Source: Sulfuriflexus sp. (GTDB lineage: Bacteria; Pseudomonadota; Gammaproteobacteria; AKS1). From it: a stretch of DNA of 64,000 nt. The position numbers were made by a program, and so were the translations under genes. This document shows, in pieces, positions 1 through 7,580 of the stretch; the first letter of the stretch is position 1; each line of letters begins with the position of its first letter. Location: positions 81,938 through 145,937 of the forward strand of contig JAGLUW010000018.1 in assembly GCA_023134145.1 (NCBI GenBank), in the 5' to 3' direction. The notes beneath the pieces were generated by a model that did no database searches, was not told the DNA's origin, and was given only the letters and a program-made list of their open reading frames with translations.

Positions 1-334
1 AATAATCGCGAGCGTTAACGCCATTACGTATATTTATTTCAGAATTATCCCTAGATGCCTTTAGCGCTACGAGTGCGGGTGGGTAAATAGTGCTTAAATG
101 ATGCCAGTCACTCAGTGCAAATGATAGCCGCACACCATACAACGATCTTCTATATTTCAATGCATTATCATGGAACCAAATGTGCTTAGTTAAGCTATCT
201 TTATAGTTTCCGGCTCTGTAATCATCTCTCGCTTCGTTAAGAATTGATCGCGGATCTGGTTCTGATGGTGGACTCCAATCAGCGTACGAAGATTCAGACA
301 CAAAGATTAATAATAGTATTATGAGTATCTTCAC
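1..334 (-). CDS. cassette 3: secreted protein of unknown function (3' end outside window)
   Basis: At least 111 codons, open to the window edge. The start is GTG at 334. It follows an AAGGATAA Shine-Dalgarno-like sequence and an in-frame TAA two codons upstream, so no longer start is possible. The N-terminus (MKILIILLLIFVSESSYA) is a signal peptide with a plausible cleavage after SYA. The rest is rich in Trp, Tyr, His and Arg and contains a DYRAGNYKDSL stretch reminiscent of a TPR helix pair. It lies directly after attC 348-412, so it belongs to the next cassette. I do not recognise the family. Confidence 0.75.
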   Translation of the reverse strand, partial: MKILIILLLIFVSESSYADWSPPSEPDPRSILNEARDDYRAGNYKDSLTKHIWFHDNALKYRRSLYGVRLSFALSDWHHLSTIYPPALVALKASRDNSEINIRNGVNARDY

Positions 335-347
335 TAGTTATCCTTAG

Positions 348-412
348 CAGCTAACGTTTGAGCTAAGGGGCGCCGCTTTGCGGTGTCCCTGACTTGAGCG
401 ACTTGTTATGCC
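348..412 (-). mobile_element. attC: attC recombination site of cassette 2
   Basis: On the minus strand it starts with inverse core GGCATAAC (412-405), then AAGTCGCTCAAG, an imperfect GC-rich stem around CACCGC-AAA-GCGG, then CTCAAAC and core GTTAGCTG (355-348). The left and right boxes pair across the site, giving a hairpin of about 65 nt typical of short attC sites. The inverse core is complementary to the core at 889-896 that opens the same cassette. Confidence 0.85.
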
Positions 413-893
413 TAGCAGTATCTCCAACAAGTACAACTTTATCTGTTATAAAAACATGTGGTGCTGGGTTAATATCCGAACCAGGACAGTTACTAGATAT
501 ACGCCTCCCTGTTAAATCAAACCACGCACATGAACAGAGATCTAAGAAACCGCCTGTTAGAGAGACAGGATGGTTTGAATATTCTTTATTGCCTTTTATG
601 ACATGTAATAGAGCACATTTGCTATCGGGGCTTGTGGCTTCTATAAGCATAAAGTTAGGATTTCCAGATCTAAGATTATTTTTTCCATATTTTTTGATGA
701 GTAGCTTGGTTTCTTCAACAGAACGACGAATTATGTAATATGGTCCGCCTTTTATATCAACCCCCAACATACCATGACCAAGTTTACTTAGGTCTACTTT
801 AACTGTTTCTGCTAATAAGCTTGTACTGGAAATAACAAGCAAGATAAATATAGAAATCAGTTTAGTTTTATGCATATTATTTTTCATGGGCAT
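363..893 (-). CDS. cassette 2: secreted protein of unknown function
   Basis: 176 codons from ATG 893, which lies within the core site; ATGs at 887 and 875 are alternatives and all three keep the signal peptide (KLISIFILLVISSTSLLA). The mature part has five cysteines, two of them in a CSCAW motif, suggesting a disulfide-bonded exported protein. The last 15 or so residues are encoded by the attC site, as in many cassette genes whose reading frame runs into the recombination site. No family recognised. Expression probably depends on readthrough from cassette 1 or on a promoter beyond it, because there is little space for its own promoter. Confidence 0.75.
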   Translation of the reverse strand: MPMKNNMHKTKLISIFILLVISSTSLLAETVKVDLSKLGHGMLGVDIKGGPYYIIRRSVEETKLLIKKYGKNNLRSGNPNFMLIEATSPDSKCALLHVIKGNKEYSNHPVSLTGGFLDLCSCAWFDLTGRRISSNCPGSDINPAPHVFITDKVVLVGDTARHNKSLKSGTPQSGAP

Positions 894-954
894 AACGTTT
901 AAGTTAACGGGCGCGAGTCTTTTTTCGCGTCCGGGTTGAACGCCTTGTTAGCTG
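889..954 (-). mobile_element. attC: attC recombination site of cassette 1
   Basis: Minus strand: inverse core CAGCTAAC (954-947), then AAGGCGTTCAA, a stem formed by GGACGCGAAAA and its partner around 915-932, TTAAAC, and core GTTATGCC (896-889). The AAC-AAGGCGTTCAA segment resembles the classic left side of attC sites. It separates the genes at 948-1382 and 363-893. Cassette 1's stop codon TAA lies within the inverse core. Confidence 0.88.
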
Positions 955-1382
955 TTGTTTTCATAGTTTATTTTCTTGAACTCATTTATGCCTAAATCAA
1001 TTTCCTTGAAAAGAGATGCTTCATCTATTTCTTGTTTATTCTTTTTAAGCCTAGTTACAAACAGCACAATAGTTTCTCTGACTCTTGAAGCAATATAGTC
1101 TCTAATATTATTTTTAGACTTAGGTTCCCACACACTTTCTGGGATTTGAATATCAGCAGTTATATATCGCTGTTTTTTAGCAAACCTGAGTCTTGTTATT
1201 TCTTCTTCACCAAATTTTTGTATTGAACCGTCGACACGTATAACAGGAGCGTATTCATCAATAGCATCGCAGTATGTAGAGGTGCAGCTATTTTTTAATG
1301 CTTTATATAGATCGACCTTAATTCGACCTATGTCACCATCTTTTGGGCCTCCAGACTGTACTCCAATTGATACTATGCTCAT
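948..1382 (-). CDS. cassette 1: small cytosolic protein, possibly immunity-like
   Basis: 144 residues with no signal peptide or membrane segment. ATG at 1382 is preceded by AAGGAAG at good spacing and lies 13 bases from the cassette core. The C-terminal half is a charged helix (VRETIVLFVTRLKKNKQEID), preceded by an alternating strand (RYITADIQIPESVWEP). The layout faintly recalls small immunity proteins of the Imm39 kind, but I cannot confirm this and the call stays open. It is the cassette nearest the mutM side and so would be first in transcription if a cassette promoter lies at 1403-1640. The stop codon TAA is inside its attC. Confidence 0.7.
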   Translation of the reverse strand: MSIVSIGVQSGGPKDGDIGRIKVDLYKALKNSCTSTYCDAIDEYAPVIRVDGSIQKFGEEEITRLRFAKKQRYITADIQIPESVWEPKSKNNIRDYIASRVRETIVLFVTRLKKNKQEIDEASLFKEIDLGINEFKKINYENNS

Positions 1383-1394
1383 GACTTCCTTTTA

Positions 1395-1583
1395 CAGCTA
1401 ACTATAGTTATGGGGCATAAGTGCTACATAGCACGCCCGATTTTGTGTTGTTGATAGTTTGCTTAGACGCAATTTCCTTTGCTTTCATATTCTTATGCAC
1501 CAATGTTCCGTATTGATTTAGGAGTGATATGTAGTAGTTCTGCTCTAAATGGGATATCACTTATGTTTTCATTAAGTTAGCTG
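1395..1583. repeat. 189-bp nested inverted-repeat element at the array boundary
   Basis: CAGCTAAC at 1395-1402 is mirrored by GTTAGCTG at 1576-1583. Inside it, CATAAGTG at 1416-1423 is mirrored by CACTTATG at 1558-1565. This outer-box, spacer, inner-box layout on both sides copies the R/L box architecture of an attC site, but with longer spacers (13 and 10 bases) and length. It also holds a perfect small hairpin (GTGCTA-CA-TAGCAC, 1421-1434) and the pair AGTGATAT/ATATCACT (1523-1530/1554-1561). It could be an unusual large attC, an attI region, or a remnant. No gene is visible at 1403-1649. Confidence 0.6.
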
Positions 1584-1649
1584 CATTGATACTACTACTG
1601 TGTAGTCGGTAGCGTCAAAGGGTTGCGGTCATTGCGTGCTGAAGTATTT

Positions 1650-2465
1650 CTATTTCTGACAGGCGGTACAATAGTAGGTCGCTCGTTGCCCCATTACGCA
1701 ATGGCTAATTGGTTTAGCACATTTCCTGCAAGGTTCACCTTTGCGGCCATAAACATTCAGACGTTGTTGAAAGTAACCCGGTTTACCATCGCCACCGGTA
1801 AAGTCTCGCAGGGTTGTACCGCCTTGTTTAATCGCTGCTTTGATAACAGTTTTGATGGCACGGACTAATAGCGTGTAATTTTCGAGGCTCACTTTTCCTG
1901 CGGCACGGCGAGGATGGATGCCGGCGCGAAATAAAGATTCACTGGCATAAATATTCCCAACGCCAACGACATTGTGGCTGTCCATAATGAATTGTTTAAT
2001 ACTGATTTTTCGTTTGCGAGCGGTTTGCCATAAATACTTGGCATTAAATTCTGTATCGAGTGGTTCGGAGCCCAGGTCTTTAAGTAGTTTGTGTTCGAAG
2101 GGTGGCTCGTTTGTCCAAAGAACACTGCCGAAACGACGCGGATCATGTAGGCGTAAACATTTTCCATTGGCGAAGACGAGATCGAAATGGTCGTGTTTGC
2201 GAGGTTCGGTGTTGCGGTCGACAACTTGCAAACTACCGGACATGCCAAGGTGCATTAATAAATGGCCTTTTGGAAATTCGAGTAGTAAATATTTCCCACG
2301 TCGCGTTACTGACAATAATTTTTGCTTGGGAAGTGTTTTCTTAATGGCCGTAGGTATTGGCCAGCGCAATTTACCATTGCGAATAATAACCGACGTAACG
2401 GTTTGGCCTTGTATGTGTGGGCTGATGCCTACTCGGGTGGTCTCAACTTCAGGTAATTCAGGCAT
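1650..2465 (-). CDS. mutM: formamidopyrimidine-DNA glycosylase
   Basis: 271 residues, the usual length. It removes 8-oxoguanine and FaPy lesions in base excision repair and nicks the abasic site. The N-terminus MPELPEVET supplies the catalytic Pro2 and Glu3, which fixes the start. The helix-two-turn-helix region carries NVVGVGNIYASE. The C-terminus has a zinc finger with Cys at 246, 249, 266 and 269 (C-x2-C-x16-C-x2-C). It is the last gene of a minus-strand run behind the ABC transporter genes, 14 bases after the DUF4340 gene. Confidence 0.97.
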   Translation of the reverse strand: MPELPEVETTRVGISPHIQGQTVTSVIIRNGKLRWPIPTAIKKTLPKQKLLSVTRRGKYLLLEFPKGHLLMHLGMSGSLQVVDRNTEPRKHDHFDLVFANGKCLRLHDPRRFGSVLWTNEPPFEHKLLKDLGSEPLDTEFNAKYLWQTARKRKISIKQFIMDSHNVVGVGNIYASESLFRAGIHPRRAAGKVSLENYTLLVRAIKTVIKAAIKQGGTTLRDFTGGDGKPGYFQQRLNVYGRKGEPCRKCAKPISHCVMGQRATYYCTACQK

Positions 2466-2479
2466 GAGGTTATTTAAAT

Positions 2480-3343
2480 CTATTTCGTAGCATTGCTGCC
2501 GGCTAACGTGAGTAGATCGTTAGCAGCGCTTACGGGAAGATGATATTGAAAACCAAGATCGGCACGAATCAGGATAAGTTCTTTATTAGATTGAACCAGC
2601 GTAAAACGTATTTTTGAATCATCAGAGAATGTAATAAATATTTCTTTCGTACTATCAGTGGGTTTAGCCGGCAGGATCTGAATAGCACGTTTATGCTGCC
2701 AATGGTCGAGCAGTGTTTGTATTGCATCTGTTGGAATATTATTTTTGGATGATTTATTTCCCGAGATCATCCATTCACCTTGGGCTGATTTATTAAGCTC
2801 AAGCTCAGGTAGTTTTAATGAAGTAATTTTAACGTCATCAGGAACAAGTTGCGGGCTAATAAAGCTTTCAGTATTGGTACGTAGTCGGTGATAAAAAAGG
2901 TCGGTAACCAAGTGAATGGTGTTGTCTTTTAATAGGTAGCGACGTTTATTAATATGTTCGATATTACCAAATACATATTCATCATCATTAAAATGCAGAC
3001 TGGCTCTGGCAGGTTGTAAATCATAGTCGCGCAGATTTTTCCCAACGGCAGAGAAACGCGAATGACTAATGGCCTTGGTTAATTTTAGAATCTCATTAAT
3101 AGGTGTGCTATTGGCTTTTACTTTATATGGCTGCGTCATTAACCAATTATTATCAGTTGTTTGTTGTAACTGAATATCAGCAAGACCATCACTCTGGATG
3201 AAGATGTTTTTTATTTCTGAAATATCGGGCCCACCTAGTCGAATGATATCAGCTTCATTTTTATCGGGACTATTCGCGATAAATACACCGATAGCAATAA
3301 CACCGACCAATAGAGAAAGATTAAGTAATAAACGGGCGTTCAT
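2480..3343 (-). CDS. DUF4340 membrane-anchored protein
   Basis: 287 residues. One N-terminal membrane anchor (about residues 5-23, LLNLSLLVGVIAIGVFIA) is followed by a periplasmic beta-rich region. A segment NWLMTQPYKVKANSTPINEI and the later KRYLLKDNTIHLV are typical of DUF4340. The family is known as a companion of GldG-like ABC auxiliaries. The start is one base from the stop of the GldG-like gene, so translation is probably coupled. The function is unknown; a role with the upstream transporter is inferred from context only. Confidence 0.85.
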   Translation of the reverse strand: MNARLLLNLSLLVGVIAIGVFIANSPDKNEADIIRLGGPDISEIKNIFIQSDGLADIQLQQTTDNNWLMTQPYKVKANSTPINEILKLTKAISHSRFSAVGKNLRDYDLQPARASLHFNDDEYVFGNIEHINKRRYLLKDNTIHLVTDLFYHRLRTNTESFISPQLVPDDVKITSLKLPELELNKSAQGEWMISGNKSSKNNIPTDAIQTLLDHWQHKRAIQILPAKPTDSTKEIFITFSDDSKIRFTLVQSNKELILIRADLGFQYHLPVSAANDLLTLAGSNATK

Positions 3344-3344
3344 T

Positions 3345-4682
3345 TTATGTTCGGCGACGACGTTGCCAAATAATAAAACCAGTGGCGAGTAATATTAGTG
3401 GTAGCAAAATAAAAATCAATCCAATAATACCCGCGGTTGAAGCTGAAAATTCGAGTGATAAATCGCTACTGGTTTTTGCCGGGATATTAATAAAGGCATC
3501 ATCGCGGCTTAACCAATTAGCAAGGTTGAGTCCTAAATCTTGATTGCCGGCATTGCCTAGATATTGGTTAGAGAGAAAATCGCCATCGCCAATAACAATA
3601 ACGCGTTGTTCTAATGCGGCTTCCGTGTTGGTGTTGCGAGTTAGGATAACGCCGATGTTGAGCGGGCCCGGAATATCTTCACCGGCATCAAGGGCCAGTT
3701 CGCCTTGTAACTCGCCGGTTTCAGACCAGCTATCTGGTGCAGTAATCAAAAATGGATCAGCCTGCCATTCACTGCCTTCTATTAGTTCGATGGCACTCGC
3801 CTGCGGAAATAGGGTTAAATTCGAAAAGTTATTCGTCACGGCTTGCGTGCCGTATTCAGCAATAATGGTAATACGTGGATCATTTAAGCCTAGGCGCTGT
3901 GTAGTTGGATCGACCACCATACCGGGATGAAACTCGATACCTAATTGTTCGGCGAGAACACCGAGGCCATGAGCTTCACCGGGATCAGCTAACCATAATA
4001 GGTTACCGCCTTTGGCAAGGTAGTCACCAATAATAGAAACCTCACCAGGCAGCAGATTAACCTGTGGGCTAGCAATAACCAGTGCGGAAGCATTGCTAGG
4101 TATTTGTTGGTTTACGCCAAGGTTAATGGTTTGTGTATTGATGCCGCGTGACTCTAACTGTACTGCCCAGTCAGATAGATCATGGTTGGCGCGGCCACGT
4201 GGGCTACGTTCGCCGTGGCCTTCAAGAAACACAATAAAACGTTCAGCATTTCGTGCAAGACGTTGCAGGGCATTTGTCATTGCTTGTTCGGTCAATGTTT
4301 GCAGGTTCTCGCGACGTTCGCCATAGCGTAAGACAAGTTCACCTTTAACGCGCACACCATTTTCTCTTGCCAATTGTGGTTCGATATCAGGGTCGATGAA
4401 ATTAAGCTTAATATCTTCTTTGTAATTTTGGTAACGCTGCACGAAATTTTCAATTTGCTCATTACGGCTAACAAAGGAAGTAATCGAAATAGGCCCGTCA
4501 ATTTTCTTGAGTAAGGCAATACTCGAATCAGATAATGTATTGCGACTGTTCTTGGTCCAGTCACTGCTTACATTATAACGTTCGCCAAGCCATGCCAGCA
4601 TGGCGACAAAAACAAGGAATAACGCGACAAAAATTATGTTCTGTAAGCGTATTTGCAGGTGAGTTTTTTTTGTTACTTGCAT
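3345..4682 (-). CDS. GldG-like ABC transporter auxiliary (substrate-binding-like) protein
   Basis: 445 residues. Membrane anchor near residues 14-30, a large periplasmic GldG/DUF4350-type domain (SSIALLKKIDGPISITSFVS near the start, FLEGHGERSPRG in the middle), and a second membrane helix at about 415-436 followed by a basic tail. In Bacteroidetes the homologue works with GldF and GldA in gliding, but the family is widespread in non-gliding proteobacteria with an unclear substrate. The neighbours on both sides are the permease (9 bases upstream) and the DUF4340 protein. Confidence 0.85.
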   Translation of the reverse strand: MQVTKKTHLQIRLQNIIFVALFLVFVAMLAWLGERYNVSSDWTKNSRNTLSDSSIALLKKIDGPISITSFVSRNEQIENFVQRYQNYKEDIKLNFIDPDIEPQLARENGVRVKGELVLRYGERRENLQTLTEQAMTNALQRLARNAERFIVFLEGHGERSPRGRANHDLSDWAVQLESRGINTQTINLGVNQQIPSNASALVIASPQVNLLPGEVSIIGDYLAKGGNLLWLADPGEAHGLGVLAEQLGIEFHPGMVVDPTTQRLGLNDPRITIIAEYGTQAVTNNFSNLTLFPQASAIELIEGSEWQADPFLITAPDSWSETGELQGELALDAGEDIPGPLNIGVILTRNTNTEAALEQRVIVIGDGDFLSNQYLGNAGNQDLGLNLANWLSRDDAFINIPAKTSSDLSLEFSASTAGIIGLIFILLPLILLATGFIIWQRRRRT

Positions 4683-4691
4683 GACATTGGC

Positions 4692-5447
4692 TCAATGTTG
4701 CATGCGGTAACTATCTAGCTTGCGGATAGTTAACACAATGAAGGTTGTGATGATTAATATGAAAAATATTACATCCGAGCTATTTACCTGACCATTGTAA
4801 AAGGGTGATGCGTGTTTTGATATGGACAGATACTGTAGTGCGCTTTGTGCGGCATCGACTTTAATTAAAGAGGCAACTAATTCCACCAACCAAAACAAAA
4901 ATAAAATAATACCGATACTGCTAAATGCCGCGAGGCCCATATGGTCGGTTAGAGATGATGCGAATACTCCGATAGTCATAAAGGTAAACGTCACTAATAA
5001 GAAGCCAAGCAGGGAAGAGAAGTAAAGCCCGGCATCAAGTTGTGTACCAAATACAAGCGATAGTGTAATTAATAGTGGAATGACTGCTGTAATAAGACCA
5101 AATAGGTATAGGCCCAGACATTTTCCTAAAACAATTTCACTCATACTAATGGGCGCAGAGAAAAGTAACTGTGAGGTTTTGTTTTTAAATTCACCACTGA
5201 AACTACGCATGGTTAACATGGGTGCGATAAGAATAAATAGATAGCTGCAAAAATAAAATATAGTCGAAACAATGGTGCCTGTTACGCCAACGCCACCAAT
5301 ACTATTTGATGGGTTATCTAAATATGATTTAACCAGGGTAACGAGTATCAGGAATACGATAAGACTGATGCCAGAAAGAATAATCCATGCTAATAGTGAA
5401 TTAAACATATTACGTAATTCACGTTGAGCAATTGAGAATATGATCAT
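4692..5447 (-). CDS. ABC-2 type transporter permease (GldF-like)
   Basis: 251 residues with six hydrophobic segments, including LLAWIILSGISLIVFLILVT near the start and VIFFILIITTFIVLTI at the end. The loop after helix 2 has the RSFSGEFKNKTSQLL motif common to ABC-2 permeases of the GldF/NosY type. The start ATG overlaps the stop of the ATPase gene by four bases (ATGA), so the two are translated together. Substrate unknown. Confidence 0.9.
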   Translation of the reverse strand: MIIFSIAQRELRNMFNSLLAWIILSGISLIVFLILVTLVKSYLDNPSNSIGGVGVTGTIVSTIFYFCSYLFILIAPMLTMRSFSGEFKNKTSQLLFSAPISMSEIVLGKCLGLYLFGLITAVIPLLITLSLVFGTQLDAGLYFSSLLGFLLVTFTFMTIGVFASSLTDHMGLAAFSSIGIILFLFWLVELVASLIKVDAAQSALQYLSISKHASPFYNGQVNSSDVIFFILIITTFIVLTIRKLDSYRMQH

Positions 5448-6400
5448 GCGGTGACTTCTTCTGCTTGATGTGAGTTGTTATCGCTACAAGTAATATCAAT
5501 AAACATTTGTTCAAGAGATCCGGTTTGTGGCGTAAGTTCATTAAGTTGCCAGCTATTATTGACAGCGCTACTGGCAAAGTCAGCAGGATTAAAATCATCG
5601 CTGCAATGTAATTGATAACGACCTTCACTTAGTTGCTCGACCGTATCGACATTATTTAGTGCAGTTAGTGTTGCGAGTTCGGGCGGGTTGCCTAATGACA
5701 CAGTGATAATATTTTTCCGTAAGCGTGAATCAAGTCCAGCAAGACTATCCTCAAGTGCGATTTTGCCTCGGTTGATAATGATCACGCGGTCACAGGTGGA
5801 TTGCACTTCCGGCAGAATATGGGTTGATAGGATGACACTGTGGTCACTACCGAGTTCACGAATAAGGGTACGAATCTCACGTATCTGAATCGGGTCTAGT
5901 CCGACGGTGGGCTCATCGAGAATTACAACCTCAGGGGTATGAATAATAGCCTGAGCAATACCAACGCGTTGCTGATAGCCTTTAGATAGGTTGGCAATAA
6001 GTCGTTTTTGTACATCGCCCAATCCACAACGCTCACAAGCTCGGGCAATTGCTTTGCTAATATCCGCGCGAGGAATACGGTTAAGTTTTGCGCAATACTC
6101 TAAATACTCAATAACGGTTAGCTCAGTATATAAAGGCGGTTGTTCTGGCAGAAAGCCAAGTGCTGCTTTGGCTTGGCGTGGTTCATCGAGAATATCGAAA
6201 CCATTAATCAGCACACGACCTGATGTTGGTGCCAGATTGCCGCTAATGATCTGCATGGTGGTGGATTTGCCCGCGCCATTGGGTCCCAGAAAGCCGAGGA
6301 CTTCACCTCGTTTCAGGGTCAGGTTAACGTCGGCCAGAGCGTGTAAATTACCATAGTCACGGTACAGGTTTTCAACCTGAATGAGTGTTTCTCTCGACAT
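5444..6400 (-). CDS. ABC transporter ATP-binding protein (GldA/NatA-like)
   Basis: 318 residues. Walker A GPNGAGKST at residues 39-47, signature NLSKGYQQRVG at 137-147, Walker B VVILDEP at 158-164, and an H-loop STHILPEVQ after it. The C-terminal 90 residues form the extra domain usual in ATPases that pair with ABC-2 permeases. It is the first gene of the minus-strand operon ATPase-permease-GldG-DUF4340-mutM. It is divergent from the diguanylate cyclase across a gap of about 115 bases that must hold both promoters. Confidence 0.93.
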   Translation of the reverse strand: MSRETLIQVENLYRDYGNLHALADVNLTLKRGEVLGFLGPNGAGKSTTMQIISGNLAPTSGRVLINGFDILDEPRQAKAALGFLPEQPPLYTELTVIEYLEYCAKLNRIPRADISKAIARACERCGLGDVQKRLIANLSKGYQQRVGIAQAIIHTPEVVILDEPTVGLDPIQIREIRTLIRELGSDHSVILSTHILPEVQSTCDRVIIINRGKIALEDSLAGLDSRLRKNIITVSLGNPPELATLTALNNVDTVEQLSEGRYQLHCSDDFNPADFASSAVNNSWQLNELTPQTGSLEQMFIDITCSDNNSHQAEEVTA

Positions 6401-6515
6401 ACCCTCTCCGCCGTTATTTACGGCTTATTATTAGTACTTAAGTATAATGTTAAGATTAATCTAATTGTACCGATATAGTTCATAGATTGCCTTTTTTAAT
6501 GTGGTGTTAGTAAGT

Positions 6516-7580
6516 ATGAGTGATTTTTGCAAAATTTATGCAATGGATATTGAGCGGCGTGCTTCGTTGCTAGGTCTGCTTGAGCTTAAAACGGATGACC
6601 ATAAAGTAGCTGAAGTGCTACATCGGGTTATTCTTGATAAACAGTCCGATAAAATTGTTGATGATTTTTATGATTACCTATTACAGCATAATGAATATGC
6701 CTTGCTGCTTGAACCTGATTTGATCCCCGCTCTTAAGCAGGCTCAGGCAGCTTATGTACGCAGTTTTGGGGTCGATTTTGATAGCAGTGATTACTTTGAT
6801 TACCGTTTGCGGATTGGGCTTGCTCATAAGAGGGTGGGTTTGACGCTGGGTTTGTATCAATGTGCTTATCGCCAATTACAACAACTCATGCTTAATGAGA
6901 TCCCTGAAAATTTTATGCAGGATGGTGTTAATGGTCGAGATCTTTGTTGTTTTATTCATAAAATAACCACATTAGACATGGCCTTAGCGATAGAAACTTA
7001 TCACGACGCACTGGTAATGGATATTCAAGATGAATTGGATAATGTTTATTTTGAGAAGGCAGCATTACGTGAACGGGTACAAACAGATTCGCTGACGGGT
7101 TTATTTACAAGAGATTATGGCCTTGCCATACTGAAAAAATTGTTGATTCGAGGTGAAGTAGAAAATGATATTTGCCTCATTTTGTTAGATATCGATTTCT
7201 TCAAATTAGTTAACGATACCTATGGTCATTTGGCTGGGGATGAGGTGTTACGTCAAATTGGCAAACTGCTTAACTCTGCTGTTCGAGATTTTGACACGGT
7301 ATGCCGTTTTGGTGGAGAAGAATTTATGATTGTGCTGCGTCATACAACAAAGAATGTTGCCATGAAAGTAGCTGAACGTATTCGTCAGAGTATCAGTGAA
7401 AATATTGTTCAATTTGATGGAAAAGATATTCAGGTCACGATTAGTCAGGGTGTTGCTGTTGCTCAGTCGGAAAGTGATAGTATGGTGTTATTGAATAAAG
7501 CAGATGCGGCTTTATATGAGGCTAAGGCTCAAGGGCGGAATTGTGTTGTGATGAGTGGGGCAGATGTTATTAGGGATTGA
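6516..7580 (+). CDS. globin-coupled diguanylate cyclase
   Basis: 354 residues from ATG 6516; upstream GTGs (6501, 6504) are less likely. Residues about 15-160 form a sensor globin with the proximal-His motif AHKRVGL (His104), which in this family binds heme and senses oxygen. The C-terminal GGDEF domain has an intact active site GGEEF (266-270) and a product-inhibition RxxD site (RDFD, 257-260), so it should make cyclic di-GMP. The organisation matches E. coli DosC and HemAT-type sensors. The 3' end overlaps the next gene by 17 bases. Likely role: link oxygen level to the surface/motile switch. Confidence 0.93.
   Translation: MSDFCKIYAMDIERRASLLGLLELKTDDHKVAEVLHRVILDKQSDKIVDDFYDYLLQHNEYALLLEPDLIPALKQAQAAYVRSFGVDFDSSDYFDYRLRIGLAHKRVGLTLGLYQCAYRQLQQLMLNEIPENFMQDGVNGRDLCCFIHKITTLDMALAIETYHDALVMDIQDELDNVYFEKAALRERVQTDSLTGLFTRDYGLAILKKLLIRGEVENDICLILLDIDFFKLVNDTYGHLAGDEVLRQIGKLLNSAVRDFDTVCRFGGEEFMIVLRHTTKNVAMKVAERIRQSISENIVQFDGKDIQVTISQGVAVAQSESDSMVLLNKADAALYEAKAQGRNCVVMSGADVIRD

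Larger units (their letters stand above)
1..1583 (-). mobile_element. integron gene-cassette array (window-left part)
   Basis: Three small genes on the minus strand are separated by attC sites at 889-954 and 348-412. The core GTTAGCTG (1395-1402, minus) that opens cassette 1 is the reverse complement of CAGCTAAC in the attC of that same cassette. The core GTTATGCC that opens cassette 2 (889-896) pairs in the same way with GGCATAAC in its own attC (405-412). This matching of each 5' core to its own attC is the signature of integron cassettes. Cassettes are about 0.5 kb each. No intI gene is visible; it may lie outside the window, or this may be an integrase-less cluster of attC sites. The array ends next to mutM. 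Confidence 0.85.

Noticed and set aside
2496..2510. GTTAGCC-like core on the minus strand, which could mean mutM lies in a cassette
   Set aside because: It lies inside the end of the DUF4340 coding sequence with no matching inverse core, so it is most likely chance.
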